From Afipia sp. (lineage in GTDB: Bacteria > Pseudomonadota > Alphaproteobacteria > Rhizobiales > Xanthobacteraceae), in contig JAFKEQ010000003.1 in assembly GCA_017308575.1 (NCBI GenBank), positions 1,426,001 to 1,490,000 of the forward strand: 64,000 bases of DNA, read 5' to 3'. The position numbers were made by a program, and so were the translations under genes. Positions 1 through 10,427 of the stretch are shown here, piece after piece. The notes beneath the pieces are model-generated. The model worked only from the letters and a program-made list of their open reading frames with translations. It was not told the DNA's origin and made no database searches. Each line of letters begins with the position of its first letter. The stretch's first letter is position 1.

Positions 1-853
1 GCAGCATCGGATGGAATGTCGCCGACACCGGCGCGATGTGGGTGAAGGGAGAGGCGCTCTCCAGCGCGCTGACATAGCAGAACGTACCGCCGTCGCTCAT
101 GCCGGTGAGAAGAATGCGTTGCGGATCGATATTCCAGCGCTCGCGCACGTGCGCGACAATCCGCGCAAGGTTCGGCGTATCGTTGTCGTCGCCCATCAGC
201 GCCCATGTGGAGCCGAGCGAATTGCCGCTCGAGGTCGGCGTGACAAGAATGGCGCCGAAGCTGCGCGCATCCCGCAGCCAGGACCACAGGAAGCTCCGGC
301 CATGGCCGCTGCCGCCATGCAGCGCCACTACCAGCGGCCAGTGGCGTTCCGGCGTATAGGTCTCGGGCACATACAGCGAATAGCCGCCGCGCGTGCGCGC
401 CTCGTTGGCGACATGCATCACGCCGGTCTCTTCCTCCCGGGCAGCCGTCATGCTGCGCGCAAGGGCTTCGGAGTTGCTGCGCAACGAGGCATCGAGAAAG
501 TAACTGTTCACCGCAGGAACGGCGGCGGCGAGCGGATACAGGGCTTCCAGCGCGCGCGGGGTGCGGCGTAGCGCCTTGAACACGGCGCGGATGTCGCCGC
601 CGTCCAGCGCGGCGCGCAATTCGTTGAAGGCCGCCAGCGCTTCGCCGCTCGACAGGAGAAGCGCGCCGCCCACGGCATCCGGTGCTTCGGCCTCGCTGAA
701 CTGTGACCGCGCCGCGCGTAGTCGCGCGTCCGGCGCGCCGACCGCCGACATCACCTCGGCGAAGGATTCCGGATCGAGATGGCGCGCGATCAGGCTGAGC
801 GTTTCAAGGCAGGCGAACAGCGGCGGCAGGATCAAGGCGGGATCTGATGTCAT
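1..853 (-). CDS. Predicted alpha/beta-hydrolase esterase (3' end outside window)
   Basis: The gene reads leftward from an ATG at 853 and runs off the window edge, so the C-terminus is missing. After an alpha-helical N-terminal part of about 150 residues comes an esterase-like fold: an oxyanion-type HGGSGHG segment, then the nucleophile elbow GMSDGG (GxSxG) and a downstream PVSATFHP strand. This fits the predicted phospholipase/carboxylesterase (poly-hydroxybutyrate depolymerase-like) group; the substrate cannot be read. The catalytic Asp and His would lie in the missing part. The open frame on the opposite strand is a shadow. The family is fairly sure, the function is not. Confidence 0.75.
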   Translation of the reverse strand, partial: MTSDPALILPPLFACLETLSLIARHLDPESFAEVMSAVGAPDARLRAARSQFSEAEAPDAVGGALLLSSGEALAAFNELRAALDGGDIRAVFKALRRTPRALEALYPLAAAVPAVNSYFLDASLRSNSEALARSMTAAREEETGVMHVANEARTRGGYSLYVPETYTPERHWPLVVALHGGSGHGRSFLWSWLRDARSFGAILVTPTSSGNSLGSTWALMGDDNDTPNLARIVAHVRERWNIDPQRILLTGMSDGGTFCYVSALESASPFTHIAPVSATFHPML

Positions 854-933
854 CACCGCACGATAGTGTCCGGGCGTGTGCTGACAAGGCTTGCTCCGGC
901 TAATCGGTGATGTCCCAACCGGCGGACAAGGTC

Positions 934-1239
934 CTACTGCTCCGGCTCCGTGGTAAAGAACAGCGGATAGCCCCTCGCCTTGCCGAGTTCGGTACCTTCC
1001 TTGGCCTTGGTCTCGGCCACATCGCGCGTATAGACCGCGATGACGCAGGCGCCTTTCTGATGCGCCGTCAGCATGACGCGGCTCGCCGTCTCCTCGGCCA
1101 TGCGAAACACCGACTTCAAGACCATCACGACGAATTCGCGCGGCGTGTAGTCGTCGTTGAGCAGGATGACCTTGTAGAGCGGCGGACGCTGCACCTTGGT
1201 CCTTGTCGTCGTTTTCGGTTTGACGGTTGTCGGGCTCAT
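934..1239 (-). CDS. clpS: ATP-dependent Clp protease adaptor ClpS
   Basis: ClpS binds the N-domain of ClpA and delivers N-end-rule substrates. The 101-residue product has the ClpS core: YKVILLNDDYTPREFVV (Asn-Asp-Asp substrate-pocket region), MVLKSVF, then TAHQKGACVIAVYTRDVAETK. I chose the ATG at 1239 because GAAGGGA precedes it at good spacing; in-frame starts at 1257 and 1299 would add an unconserved Arg-rich leader. The N-terminal 20 residues are basic and Thr-rich, as is common in ClpS. clpA is not in the window. Identification is firm. Confidence 0.93.
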   Translation of the reverse strand: MSPTTVKPKTTTRTKVQRPPLYKVILLNDDYTPREFVVMVLKSVFRMAEETASRVMLTAHQKGACVIAVYTRDVAETKAKEGTELGKARGYPLFFTTEPEQ

Positions 1240-1275
1240 GGAAATCCCTTCGATCATGCGTCGGGTCTCTTTCCG

Positions 1276-1300
1276 GGAACGGCCGGAGCGCCTGCGCATT
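1276..1300 (+). promoter_or_regulatory. Candidate sigma-EcfG-type promoter (CATT variant) for the KTSC gene
   Basis: GGAAC at 1276-1280, 16 bases, then CATT at 1297-1300. The gene starts at 1318. The general stress consensus is GGAAC-N16/17-CGTT, written GGAAC-N18-TT for Sinorhizobium RpoE2. The -10 carries A where G is usual, so this is a weaker candidate, supported by two identical variants near 2.5-2.6 kb. Confidence 0.4.
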
Positions 1301-1317
1301 GTCAGACCGAGGGCCGC

Positions 1318-1524
1318 ATGCCGCAGACAGCATCAAGTGCCATTTCACGGATCGATTATAGCGCAGCCGAACGGACGCTTCACGTCACTTTCACCAGCGG
1401 CCGGACTTACAGCTATGTCGGCGTTCCCGCCGAGGTCTATTTCCAGTTCTGCCGGGCCGCCTCGAAAGGCGAATTCTTCAACGCCATGATCCGCGACCGT
1501 TACGAATTCAGCGAACAGCACTAG
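1318..1524 (+). CDS. KTSC domain protein
   Basis: A 68-residue protein made up almost entirely of a KTSC domain, named for its occurrence at the C-terminus of some lysyl-tRNA synthetases. Visible hallmarks are SSAISRIDYSAAERTLHVTF, then SGRTYSYVGVPAEVYFQF and an ASKGEFFNAMIRDRY end, matching the family's (Y)xYxxVP...F..A.S.G.F.N..I...Y pattern. The molecular role is unknown. It diverges from clpS and has a candidate stress promoter directly upstream. The frame is open much further upstream, but that part overlaps clpS on the other strand and is not real. Confidence 0.8.
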   Translation: MPQTASSAISRIDYSAAERTLHVTFTSGRTYSYVGVPAEVYFQFCRAASKGEFFNAMIRDRYEFSEQH

Positions 1525-1546
1525 GTTGTCGCGCGAAGAATGGCAT

Positions 1547-1571
1547 GGAACCCGGTGGCGGTTGCCGCGTT
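1547..1571 (+). promoter_or_regulatory. Candidate sigma-EcfG promoter for the cupin gene
   Basis: A perfect GGAAC (1547-1551), N16, CGTT (1568-1571). The expected start of transcription is near 1578, giving a leader of about 50 nt before the cupin ATG at 1627. The match is exact to the alphaproteobacterial general stress consensus. Confidence 0.6.
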
Positions 1572-1626
1572 ATTCTCGTAGCCAACGGGCTGCGGCCCCA
1601 ACCCCCTCATCTCCTGCTAGGAACAC

Positions 1627-2205
1627 ATGGACTCGCGCCCCATGACTGCCCCCTATTACACCGATCCGTCGACATCGAGCTTCAAGGTGAATCCCGTCTC
1701 GTTCGTATTCGCCGACGATGGTCTGGTGCCGAACAATCCGCTGCCCTTTCTCCTCTATAAGGACGCCATTCCCTTCCCGGCCGATATCCCGGCGGAAGAA
1801 GCCGTCGAGGCCATGTTCACTGCCAACGGCTGGGGCTCGACATGGCGCAACGGCATTTTCGACTATCTCCACTATCACAGCACGGTGCATGAGGTTCTCG
1901 GCGTTGCCCGCGGCCGCGCTCAGGTCCGTTTCGGCGGCGATCACGGCGAGGTGCTGGAAGTCCGCAAAGGCGATGTCGCCATCCTGCCGGCCGGGACCGG
2001 GCATCAGTGCCTGTCGGCGAGCAGTGATTTCCTCGTGGTCGGCGCATATCCGCCGGGCCCGGAAATGACCGTCGAACGGCCGACGCCGGAAAATCATCGC
2101 AAGGCGCTCAAGCTGATCCCGCAGGTCAAAGTCCCCGCGACGGACCCGGTTTATGGCGCGGACGGTCCCTTGGTGGCGCTATGGCGCAAGCCAAACCGCG
2201 CCTGA
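1627..2205 (+). CDS. Cupin-domain protein (YjlB-like)
   Basis: A 192-residue single cupin. Motif 1 is seen as YHSTVHEVLGVARG (with FDYLHYH before it supplying a further His), and motif 2 as GDVAILPAGTGHQCL, so the metal-binding His/Glu set is intact. The N-terminal 60 residues form the strand-rich extension seen in YjlB-type cupins. Substrate is unknown. The ATG at 1627 has AGGA at short spacing; an alternative start is 1642. It stands alone, and a perfect stress-type promoter lies 55 bp upstream. The family call is firm, the function is open. Confidence 0.82.
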   Translation: MDSRPMTAPYYTDPSTSSFKVNPVSFVFADDGLVPNNPLPFLLYKDAIPFPADIPAEEAVEAMFTANGWGSTWRNGIFDYLHYHSTVHEVLGVARGRAQVRFGGDHGEVLEVRKGDVAILPAGTGHQCLSASSDFLVVGAYPPGPEMTVERPTPENHRKALKLIPQVKVPATDPVYGADGPLVALWRKPNRA

Positions 2206-2248
2206 GCAGCGGGCGGCATATCTAAAATTGGAAATATCTGCGCTTGGC

Positions 2249-2500
2249 TTATGGCGTCGCGAAAGTGCGCGATGCCTCTTCCCGGCCCATTGGCACGCAG
2301 ACCTTCTTGCGGCGAAGCGCGCCGAGCGCGCCCGTCACTTTAAGGACCTTGCCGACGCCGCAGGTGCCGTCGTCCACATAGACGACCGACCATGGCGACA
2401 GGAAATAAGGTTCTTTTTTCAGAAAGCTGGGCGCCAATTCCGTCGCCAGACAAGGCGTGGACACAGCACAGACGAGTGCAAAGGCGACGACGGTACGCAT
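2249..2500 (-). CDS. Small exported protein with Y-V-D-D-G-x-C motif
   Basis: An 83-residue protein with a signal peptide (about residues 1-19, ending CLA) and a short mature part containing VVYVDDGTCGVGKVLKVTG and a second Cys (KKVCVP). The two cysteines probably form a disulfide in the periplasm. It shares the spacing YVDDGxC-x2-G-xx-K...C with the protein at 8828-9079, so the two are paralogs. From memory this resembles the small family called DUF6719 in Bradyrhizobium; that name is unchecked. Function unknown. A candidate stress promoter lies just upstream at 2532-2556. Confidence 0.65.
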   Translation of the reverse strand: MRTVVAFALVCAVSTPCLATELAPSFLKKEPYFLSPWSVVYVDDGTCGVGKVLKVTGALGALRRKKVCVPMGREEASRTFATP

Positions 2501-2531
2501 AACGCTCTTCCCTGAGACCGGCGACTTTTAC

Positions 2532-2556
2532 AATGCGCCGTTTCCGTGAATGTTCC
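2532..2556 (-). promoter_or_regulatory. Candidate sigma-EcfG-type promoter (CATT variant), leftward
   Basis: On the minus strand GGAAC (2556-2552), N16, CATT (2535-2532). The small exported protein starts at 2500, 31 bases from the -10. It is back to back with a similar rightward element at 2625-2649. Confidence 0.4.
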
Positions 2557-2624
2557 AAGACACATCGCGCGCCACCCTGATATTTTTTGCGGCGCGTGGC
2601 AGCCCAATATCACGCCATCGTTTC

Positions 2625-2649
2625 GGAACGGTATATGGCGCGCCGCATT
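2625..2649 (+). promoter_or_regulatory. Candidate sigma-EcfG-type promoter (CATT variant), rightward
   Basis: GGAAC (2625-2629), N16, CATT (2646-2649), 32 bases before the ATG at 2682. Same spacing and -10 variant as 1276-1300 and 2532-2556. Confidence 0.4.
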
Positions 2650-2681
2650 GGCCCCTCATCGATTCAACATGGGAGGTCCTC

Positions 2682-3014
2682 ATGCGACACCATCTGCTTT
2701 TGCCAACACTCGCAGCGGCCGCCTTGGCCGGCTCAACCCTGATCGCGGCGGCACAGGGCGTCGCGCCGCCCTCATCGCCGGGCGGCACTGCCGCCGGTTC
2801 GCCTGGCGTTTCTCCGGCGACCCCACCGGCGGTGAACACGACGCCCGGCACGACCACCGGCAGCAACACCAGCGGCATCAACCAGCCGGGCGTCCCTAAC
2901 ACTTCGACCCCGGGCTCCATCGGCACCGGCGCATCGCCGAGCGGCCTGCCCGGCGACAGCACGACCAATCCCGGCTATCCCGGCCCGGTCGACGGCGGCG
3001 CGAACCAGCACTGA
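2682..3014 (+). CDS. Low-complexity exported Gly/Pro/Thr/Ser-rich protein
   Basis: A 110-residue product: signal peptide (about 1-25, cleavage after LIAAAQG or similar), then a disordered stretch of Gly, Pro, Ser, Thr and Asn with repeated PG and TPG steps and no predicted fold. A strong GGGAGG ribosome site sits 6 bases before the ATG at 2682, which fixes the start; the frame is open upstream of it. Function unknown; such proteins are usually periplasmic or cell-surface. It ends in a shared hairpin terminator facing the efflux operon. Confidence 0.65.
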   Translation: MRHHLLLPTLAAAALAGSTLIAAAQGVAPPSSPGGTAAGSPGVSPATPPAVNTTPGTTTGSNTSGINQPGVPNTSTPGSIGTGASPSGLPGDSTTNPGYPGPVDGGANQH

Positions 3015-3052
3015 TCCGGGGCCAGCTAGGCTTACACTTGAAAGAAACCATA

Positions 3053-3088
3053 AAAATCCGCGCGGCTCGCAACAACCGCGCGGATTTT
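3053..3088. terminator. Bidirectional hairpin terminator
   Basis: Perfect 13-bp inverted repeat AAAATCCGCGCGG / CCGCGCGGATTTT with a 10-base loop. The A/T ends give a T run on both strands, so it can end both the rightward gene at 2682 and the leftward efflux operon ending at 3109. Confidence 0.85.
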
Positions 3089-3108
3089 GAACGCGAGCGC
3101 CGGAAAAC

Positions 3109-4297
3109 CTATTCGGTCTTGGTGGTGCTGTTCGAACTGGTCCGGGGCGAGGCATCCTTGCCGCCGCCCGCGATGCGGACCTGATCGCCGTCGTTGATGC
3201 CATCCAGCGGGGTGATGATGATCCGGTCGTCCGGCGACAGCCCCGAGGCGATTTCGATCTCACGGCCGAGATCGCGGGAAATGGTCACGGGCTTGAACAG
3301 GATCTTGTCGCCTGCCGTCACCGTGGCGACCCGCAGGCCGCTGTTGTTGAAGATCAACGCGCTCGCCGGAATGCTGAGCGGCTGCACATCGCTCGTCAGC
3401 GCAAGCTTGACGCTGGCATAGGCTCCCGGGCGCAGCTCGTTGTTCGGATTCTCGATCGCAAGCTGCATGCGCGTGGTGCCGGACGCGATATCGACCGACT
3501 GCGCCGACGCCTCGACGGTCGCCGGGAACGTACGGCCGGCGTATTCCGGCACGGTCACACTCGCCTTCGCGCCGATCTTGATGCCCGGCAGATAGTTCTG
3601 CGGCACGTTCACGTAGAGGCGCAGCTTCTTGACGTCGGAAACCACGAACATCGCAGCGCCCGAGCCGGTGCCGCCGTTGATGAGCGCGCCGACATCGGTG
3701 TTGCGCTCCGTGACGACACCATCAAATGGCGCGGTGACGTTTTTGTAGCTCGCCAGCGCTTCCAGCCGCGCGACGTTCGCCTGCTGCGCGTTGACCTGCG
3801 CTTCCTTGCTGGCGAGGTCTGCGGAGCGCTCGTCGATTTCCTGCTGTGAGACGAAGTTTTGCGCCAGCAACGTCTTGCGGCGCGCGAGGGTCGCGGCGGA
3901 GAGCTTGGCCGCCGCCTGCGCATTCAGGAGGTCCGCCTTGGCCTGCATCAGTTGCTGATCGAGGTCCGGCGCATCGATCTCCGCGAGCAGTTGTCCCGCC
4001 TTCACGGATGCGCCGATATCGACGTTCCACGATTTCAGATAGCCGCTGACGCGGGCAAAGATCGGCGCACGGGAATAGGCTTCCAGACGGCCCGGCAGGT
4101 CGAGCGAGGCGTTCAGAGGCTTGGTCCCCGGCAGCGCCACAGCAACGGTCGGCACCGCCTGCGCATCGGTCCATTCGCGCAGCTTGGCGTCGCCGTTCGA
4201 GCGCGAGATGATGCCGGTCACGACGACAGCCGCCAGCACGCCGACACCGATGGTTCCGGCCAGCCGTATCTTGCGCGGCGAAACGGAGGTGTTCTGA

Positions 4298-4308
<11 letters not shown>
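3109..4308 (-). CDS. RND efflux periplasmic adaptor (membrane fusion protein)
   Basis: The 399-residue adaptor of a tripartite RND pump, linking the inner-membrane permease to an outer-membrane channel. A membrane anchor or signal at about 16-36 precedes the first half of a biotinyl-lipoyl-like domain (GQLLAEIDAPDLDQQL), a long coiled-coil hairpin rich in Ala/Gln (about 115-185), the second lipoyl half (KNVTAPFDGVVTERNTDVGALI), then beta-barrel and membrane-proximal domains. The C-terminus is a charged Thr/Ser tail. It starts 11 bases inside the end of... the operon order is permease first, adaptor second, with an 11-bp overlap (4298-4308), so translation is coupled. No outer-membrane factor or regulator gene is adjacent. 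Substrate unknown. Confidence 0.9.
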
Positions 4309-7489
<3,181 letters not shown>

Positions 7490-7686
7490 GCCGCACGTTT
7501 CTTGGTCGTGGGGTTATCCGGCGCCCCGCAACGGAAGACCTTGTTCTTTTAATGTTTCGCCGCGTGGCGCTGATGTACCCGACTCTGGCGTGCCGGTGCA
7601 ACGCCGCAGGGCTCACAAGCCCTTGTTTGCAGCGCAATATAGCCGGAAATCGCGACTTTCAGCCGAGGCTTTCGTTCACGAAAGCG

Positions 7687-8085
7687 TCAGAGCACAAGCT
7701 GGGTCTGGGTAACCACCGCCACCAGCCGTCCCTCCCCGGTTTCCAGCCGGGTCTGCCACACCTGCGTGCGGCGGCCGACATGGACCGGCGTTGCTGTCGC
7801 ACGCACCGTGGTGCCCGCTTTCGCGCCACCGACGAAGTTGGTTTTGCTCTCGATGGTGGTGGTGCCCTTGGCGTCGGATGGCAGATTGATGACGGTGGCC
7901 GCCGCGCCGACGGAGTCCGCGAACGCCATCACCGCGCCGCCATGGATCGAACCGCCGACGGTGCACAGATCGTCGCGGACCAGCATGGTCGCCACGACCT
8001 TCGTCTTTTCGGCTTCAACGAAAGTGATGCCCATCAGAACGGCCAGCGGCATCGGCCGCGACTGGATCATTTCAAGAAAAGACAC
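7687..8085 (-). CDS. PaaI-family hotdog thioesterase
   Basis: A 132-residue single hotdog domain. The helix-facing motif VGGSIHGGAVMAFADSVGAAAT matches the PaaI/ComA-type HGG-x-x-x-x-xD catalytic segment, with Asp as the likely base. The second strand set TTTIESKTNFVGGAKAGTTVRATATPVHVGRRTQVWQT follows. It would hydrolyse acyl- or aryl-CoA thioesters in the cytoplasm; the acyl group is unknown. It stands between the efflux permease and the SMR operon, which read away on both sides, so it is probably monocistronic. Confidence 0.85.
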   Translation of the reverse strand: MSFLEMIQSRPMPLAVLMGITFVEAEKTKVVATMLVRDDLCTVGGSIHGGAVMAFADSVGAAATVINLPSDAKGTTTIESKTNFVGGAKAGTTVRATATPVHVGRRTQVWQTRLETGEGRLVAVVTQTQLVL

Positions 8086-8225
8086 GCGGTTGCTCCGTCA
8101 TCGATGCGATCGTGCCGGCGCACCTGCGGCCGACATGCAGACGGCAAGTTTAGCGAAGGGCGTGGAAAAGGCGATGACCTCCGGGGTCATCATCCCGCGC
8201 GCGTCCTGCTGGCGCACGGTCTCGC

Positions 8226-8250
8226 GGAACGATCCGCCGCGCTCGCCGTT
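8226..8250 (+). promoter_or_regulatory. Candidate sigma-EcfG promoter for the SMR operon
   Basis: A perfect GGAAC (8226-8230), N16, CGTT (8247-8250), with the first gene at 8324. No other gene lies between, so it would drive the three-gene run 8324-9079. Confidence 0.6.
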
Positions 8251-8323
8251 ACATTCAGACCTGTCACCCGCCCACCCCATCTCCCCGCCTATGAGAATCA
8301 GGACCGTCCGACTACGATGAGGC

Positions 8324-8653
8324 ATGACCTACGTTTATCTCATCTCGGCGATCATCCTCGAGGTCATCGGCACGTCCGCGCTACAGGCATCGGAGCAATT
8401 CACCCGGCCGAAACCGCTGATCCTGACGGCGATCGGCTATGCCGCCTCGTTCTATTGTCTGTCGCATGTGCTGCGAACCATGCCGGTCGGCATCGCCTAC
8501 GCGATCTGGTCCGGGCTCGGCATCGTCCTGATCACGCTGGTGGGCCTTGTCTGGTTCGGACAGAAGCTGGACACGGCGGCCGTTGCCGGGCTCGGGCTCA
8601 TCATCGCGGGCGTCATCACCATCAACGTGTTTTCATCGACGGTTACACACTGA
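8324..8653 (+). CDS. Small multidrug resistance (EmrE/SugE-type) transporter
   Basis: A 109-residue protein with four membrane helices (about 2-21, 31-50, 57-78, 84-104). The essential membrane Glu is present in AIILEVIGTSALQ (equivalent to EmrE Glu14), and the MPVGIAYAIWSGLGIVLITLVGLVWFG block is the SMR TM3 signature. Members exchange protons for cationic drugs, or guanidinium in the Gdx branch. I cannot separate these from sequence alone, though SALQASEQFT after Glu14 is more EmrE/QacE-like. It is first in a run with two tiny envelope genes and has a perfect stress promoter upstream. Confidence 0.9.
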   Translation: MTYVYLISAIILEVIGTSALQASEQFTRPKPLILTAIGYAASFYCLSHVLRTMPVGIAYAIWSGLGIVLITLVGLVWFGQKLDTAAVAGLGLIIAGVITINVFSSTVTH

Positions 8654-8672
8654 CGCATTGGAGAGACAACGC

Positions 8673-8822
8673 ATGGACAATCGCAACATTCTTTACGCCG
8701 TCGTCGGCGCGCTCGTCATTGCGGTCGCCATCCTCGGCTACAAGGTCTATCAGGACAACAAGAAGCCGGAAGGCCTGCAGATCAACGTCGGCCCCAACGG
8801 ACTGAAAATCCAGGGCAAGTAA
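8673..8822 (+). CDS. Small single-pass membrane protein
   Basis: A 49-residue protein: one membrane helix (about 6-24, ILYAVVGALVIAVAILGY) and a short polar tail KVYQDNKKPEGLQINVGPNGLKIQGK. The ATG at 8673 has GGAGAGACAAC before it, and the gene follows the SMR stop by 19 bases. The tail has a repeated xIxxGPNGLxI-like beta turn. No known function; the context suggests an envelope stress role. The gene is probably real because of its ribosome site, operon spacing and clear membrane helix. Confidence 0.6.
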   Translation: MDNRNILYAVVGALVIAVAILGYKVYQDNKKPEGLQINVGPNGLKIQGK

Positions 8823-8827
8823 TCGTC

Positions 8828-9079
8828 ATGAAAACACTTCAGCGGAAGCTTCGTTGCGGTGCGCTGGCATCGCTCGCACTGCTCGCACTGTGCGGAACGG
8901 CAAGCGCTGATATCGTCGGGCGCGAAAGCGACATCACGGAGTTGCGTCTCGGCCAGCGCATCTATGTCGATGACGGCTCATGCCCTGCAGGGCAGATCAA
9001 GGAAATCGCCGGCATCAGCCTGAGTGCGTCCGGCATCGTCCGCACACGCAAATGCGTGGAGCGCAGGGGCAAGCGCTGA
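8828..9079 (+). CDS. Small exported protein with Y-V-D-D-G-x-C motif, second copy
   Basis: An 83-residue paralog of the protein at 2249-2500. The signal peptide is about residues 1-27 (ends TASA). The mature part has LRLGQRIYVDDGSCPAGQIKEI and a second Cys in TRKCVERRGKR; the shared core is YVDDGxC, Gly, Lys and a C-terminal Cys. It starts 5 bases after the preceding membrane-protein gene, so it is co-transcribed with it and the SMR transporter. Function unknown; two copies under candidate stress promoters are notable. Confidence 0.7.
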   Translation: MKTLQRKLRCGALASLALLALCGTASADIVGRESDITELRLGQRIYVDDGSCPAGQIKEIAGISLSASGIVRTRKCVERRGKR

Positions 9080-9224
9080 CACGCCGGGTCTGCGTTTTCG
9101 CAGCCACGATCAGAGGCCGTTGGCGTTGCATGGGTCGCTGCAGTTATGGATGGCGCCGGTGCTAAAATCCTGCCAGAGTTCTCTGATTGCATTTTAGGAT
9201 GATGACCGGAAGCAAGCAGAGGCA

Positions 9225-9569
9225 TTGGTGAGCAAGCTAAAACTGAAACACCGATTGCGCGCTATGTTTTTCCCGTCCGAAAGCCGCGCCTACAAAGAGC
9301 GCGCACACCTCAAAAAGCAGACGCGGGCCGGGGAACTGTTCCAGAAGGTCATGGCCGGTCATTGCGACAGATGCGGAGCCCAGTCCGGATTTTACGAAGG
9401 CCCAAGCGGCGGCGCTTTGAGAAGCCTGTTCTGTCGAAACGACGACTGTCGCGCGAACTACAACGCCACCGATCTCGGCAACGGCACAGGTTGGGCTGAA
9501 CTGGTCGGCCGCGCTGAAGCCGCGACCTACGATCGCGCCAGGCATGGAGCCTTCTCTCCAGCCAAATAG
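9225..9569 (+). CDS. Hypothetical zinc-ribbon-like protein
   Basis: A 114-residue basic protein starting with TTG at 9225 or GTG at 9228, behind AGAGG. The N-terminus is rich in Lys and Arg (KLKLKHRLRAMFFPSESRAYKER). The centre has CDRCG and CRNDDC, a CxxC...CxxxxC arrangement that could bind one zinc. The C-terminal part (TDLGNGTGWAELVGRAEA) is unassigned. I do not recognise the family. The gene is supported by length, start context and the paired cysteines; partner and role are unknown. Confidence 0.55.
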   Translation: MVSKLKLKHRLRAMFFPSESRAYKERAHLKKQTRAGELFQKVMAGHCDRCGAQSGFYEGPSGGALRSLFCRNDDCRANYNATDLGNGTGWAELVGRAEAATYDRARHGAFSPAK

Positions 9570-9623
9570 ATTGCCAACCGGGGCAATCGGGCGGATCTGT
9601 TGTGTCTGTCTTGTCCCCGCGCG

Positions 9624-10157
9624 CTATCCCGAAATGAAATCGCCGCACTTCTGCACGGTGTCGTTGGCGCCCCACGGCATGATGGGGACCGACGCGGTCG
9701 AGTTCTTCGGCGAGCCGTCGATCAGCTTGTCCGAATAGACCATGTAGACCAGCACGTTCCGCTTGGCGTCGCAGCCGCGCACGATCTGCATCTTCTTGAA
9801 GAACAGCGAACGGCGCTGCCGGAACATGTCCTCGCCCTGCGACATCTTACTCTTGATCCGGATCGGACCGATCTGATGACAGGCCAGCGAAATATCCGAG
9901 ACCTGCTCGGCGAGGCCGAGCCAGCCTTTGTAGCCGCCCTTTTCCGGCACCGTGAAATGGCAGGCCACGCCTTCGACTTCCGGATCGTCCACGCCATAGG
10001 TCGCAAGCTTGTCGTCCGGGCTGAGTAGCTTGAAGACGGTGGAGCGGCGGAAGATCAGATCCGGCTCATCGGCCGCGGCCACCGGCGACACCGCCAGCCA
10101 TGAGAGAGCCGCAGCCAGCAGCATGGCGGCTGCCGGACGAATCAGGCGAAAAGACAT
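9624..10157 (-). CDS. creA: CreA family periplasmic protein
   Basis: A 177-residue exported protein. The signal peptide is about 1-29 (ends AVAA), followed by the CreA core: an IFRRSTVFKLLSPDDKLATYGVDDPEVEGVACHFTVP segment, then SDISLACHQIGPI and a C-terminal YMVYSDKLIDGSPKNSTASVPI. Conserved Cys residues lie at ACHF, ACHQ and GCDA. The family is widespread in proteobacteria but its function is unknown. It stands alone and diverges from the transpeptidase gene. The family call is confident; E. coli creA gives only the name. Confidence 0.85.
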   Translation of the reverse strand: MSFRLIRPAAAMLLAAALSWLAVSPVAAADEPDLIFRRSTVFKLLSPDDKLATYGVDDPEVEGVACHFTVPEKGGYKGWLGLAEQVSDISLACHQIGPIRIKSKMSQGEDMFRQRRSLFFKKMQIVRGCDAKRNVLVYMVYSDKLIDGSPKNSTASVPIMPWGANDTVQKCGDFISG

Positions 10158-10427
10158 CGGTGGAACTCCAGCGAAAGAGGTCTGCGAAACACGGCACCGG
10201 CGCCTGCCGGTCGCCCCTCATGTGGGGGTGGCGGGCCAAATGTTCAAAGGCACGAGAATTTGACTGCGGATAACCCGCCGTTAAGCGCTTTTGAAGGCAA
10301 TCCGGCTAGCTTTTCAGCACCGGAAACCGCAAGGCACGACGTATTGGACAGAATAGCCGCAAACAGGCCCATGAACATTCAGCCCGTTCGCGACACCAAT
10401 ACTAAAATCATTTTGAGGACATCTGGC

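Noticed and set aside
8098..8325. A 75-codon minus-strand frame between the thioesterase and the SMR gene
   Set aside because: No ribosome site or domain, and it covers the candidate stress promoter of the SMR operon.
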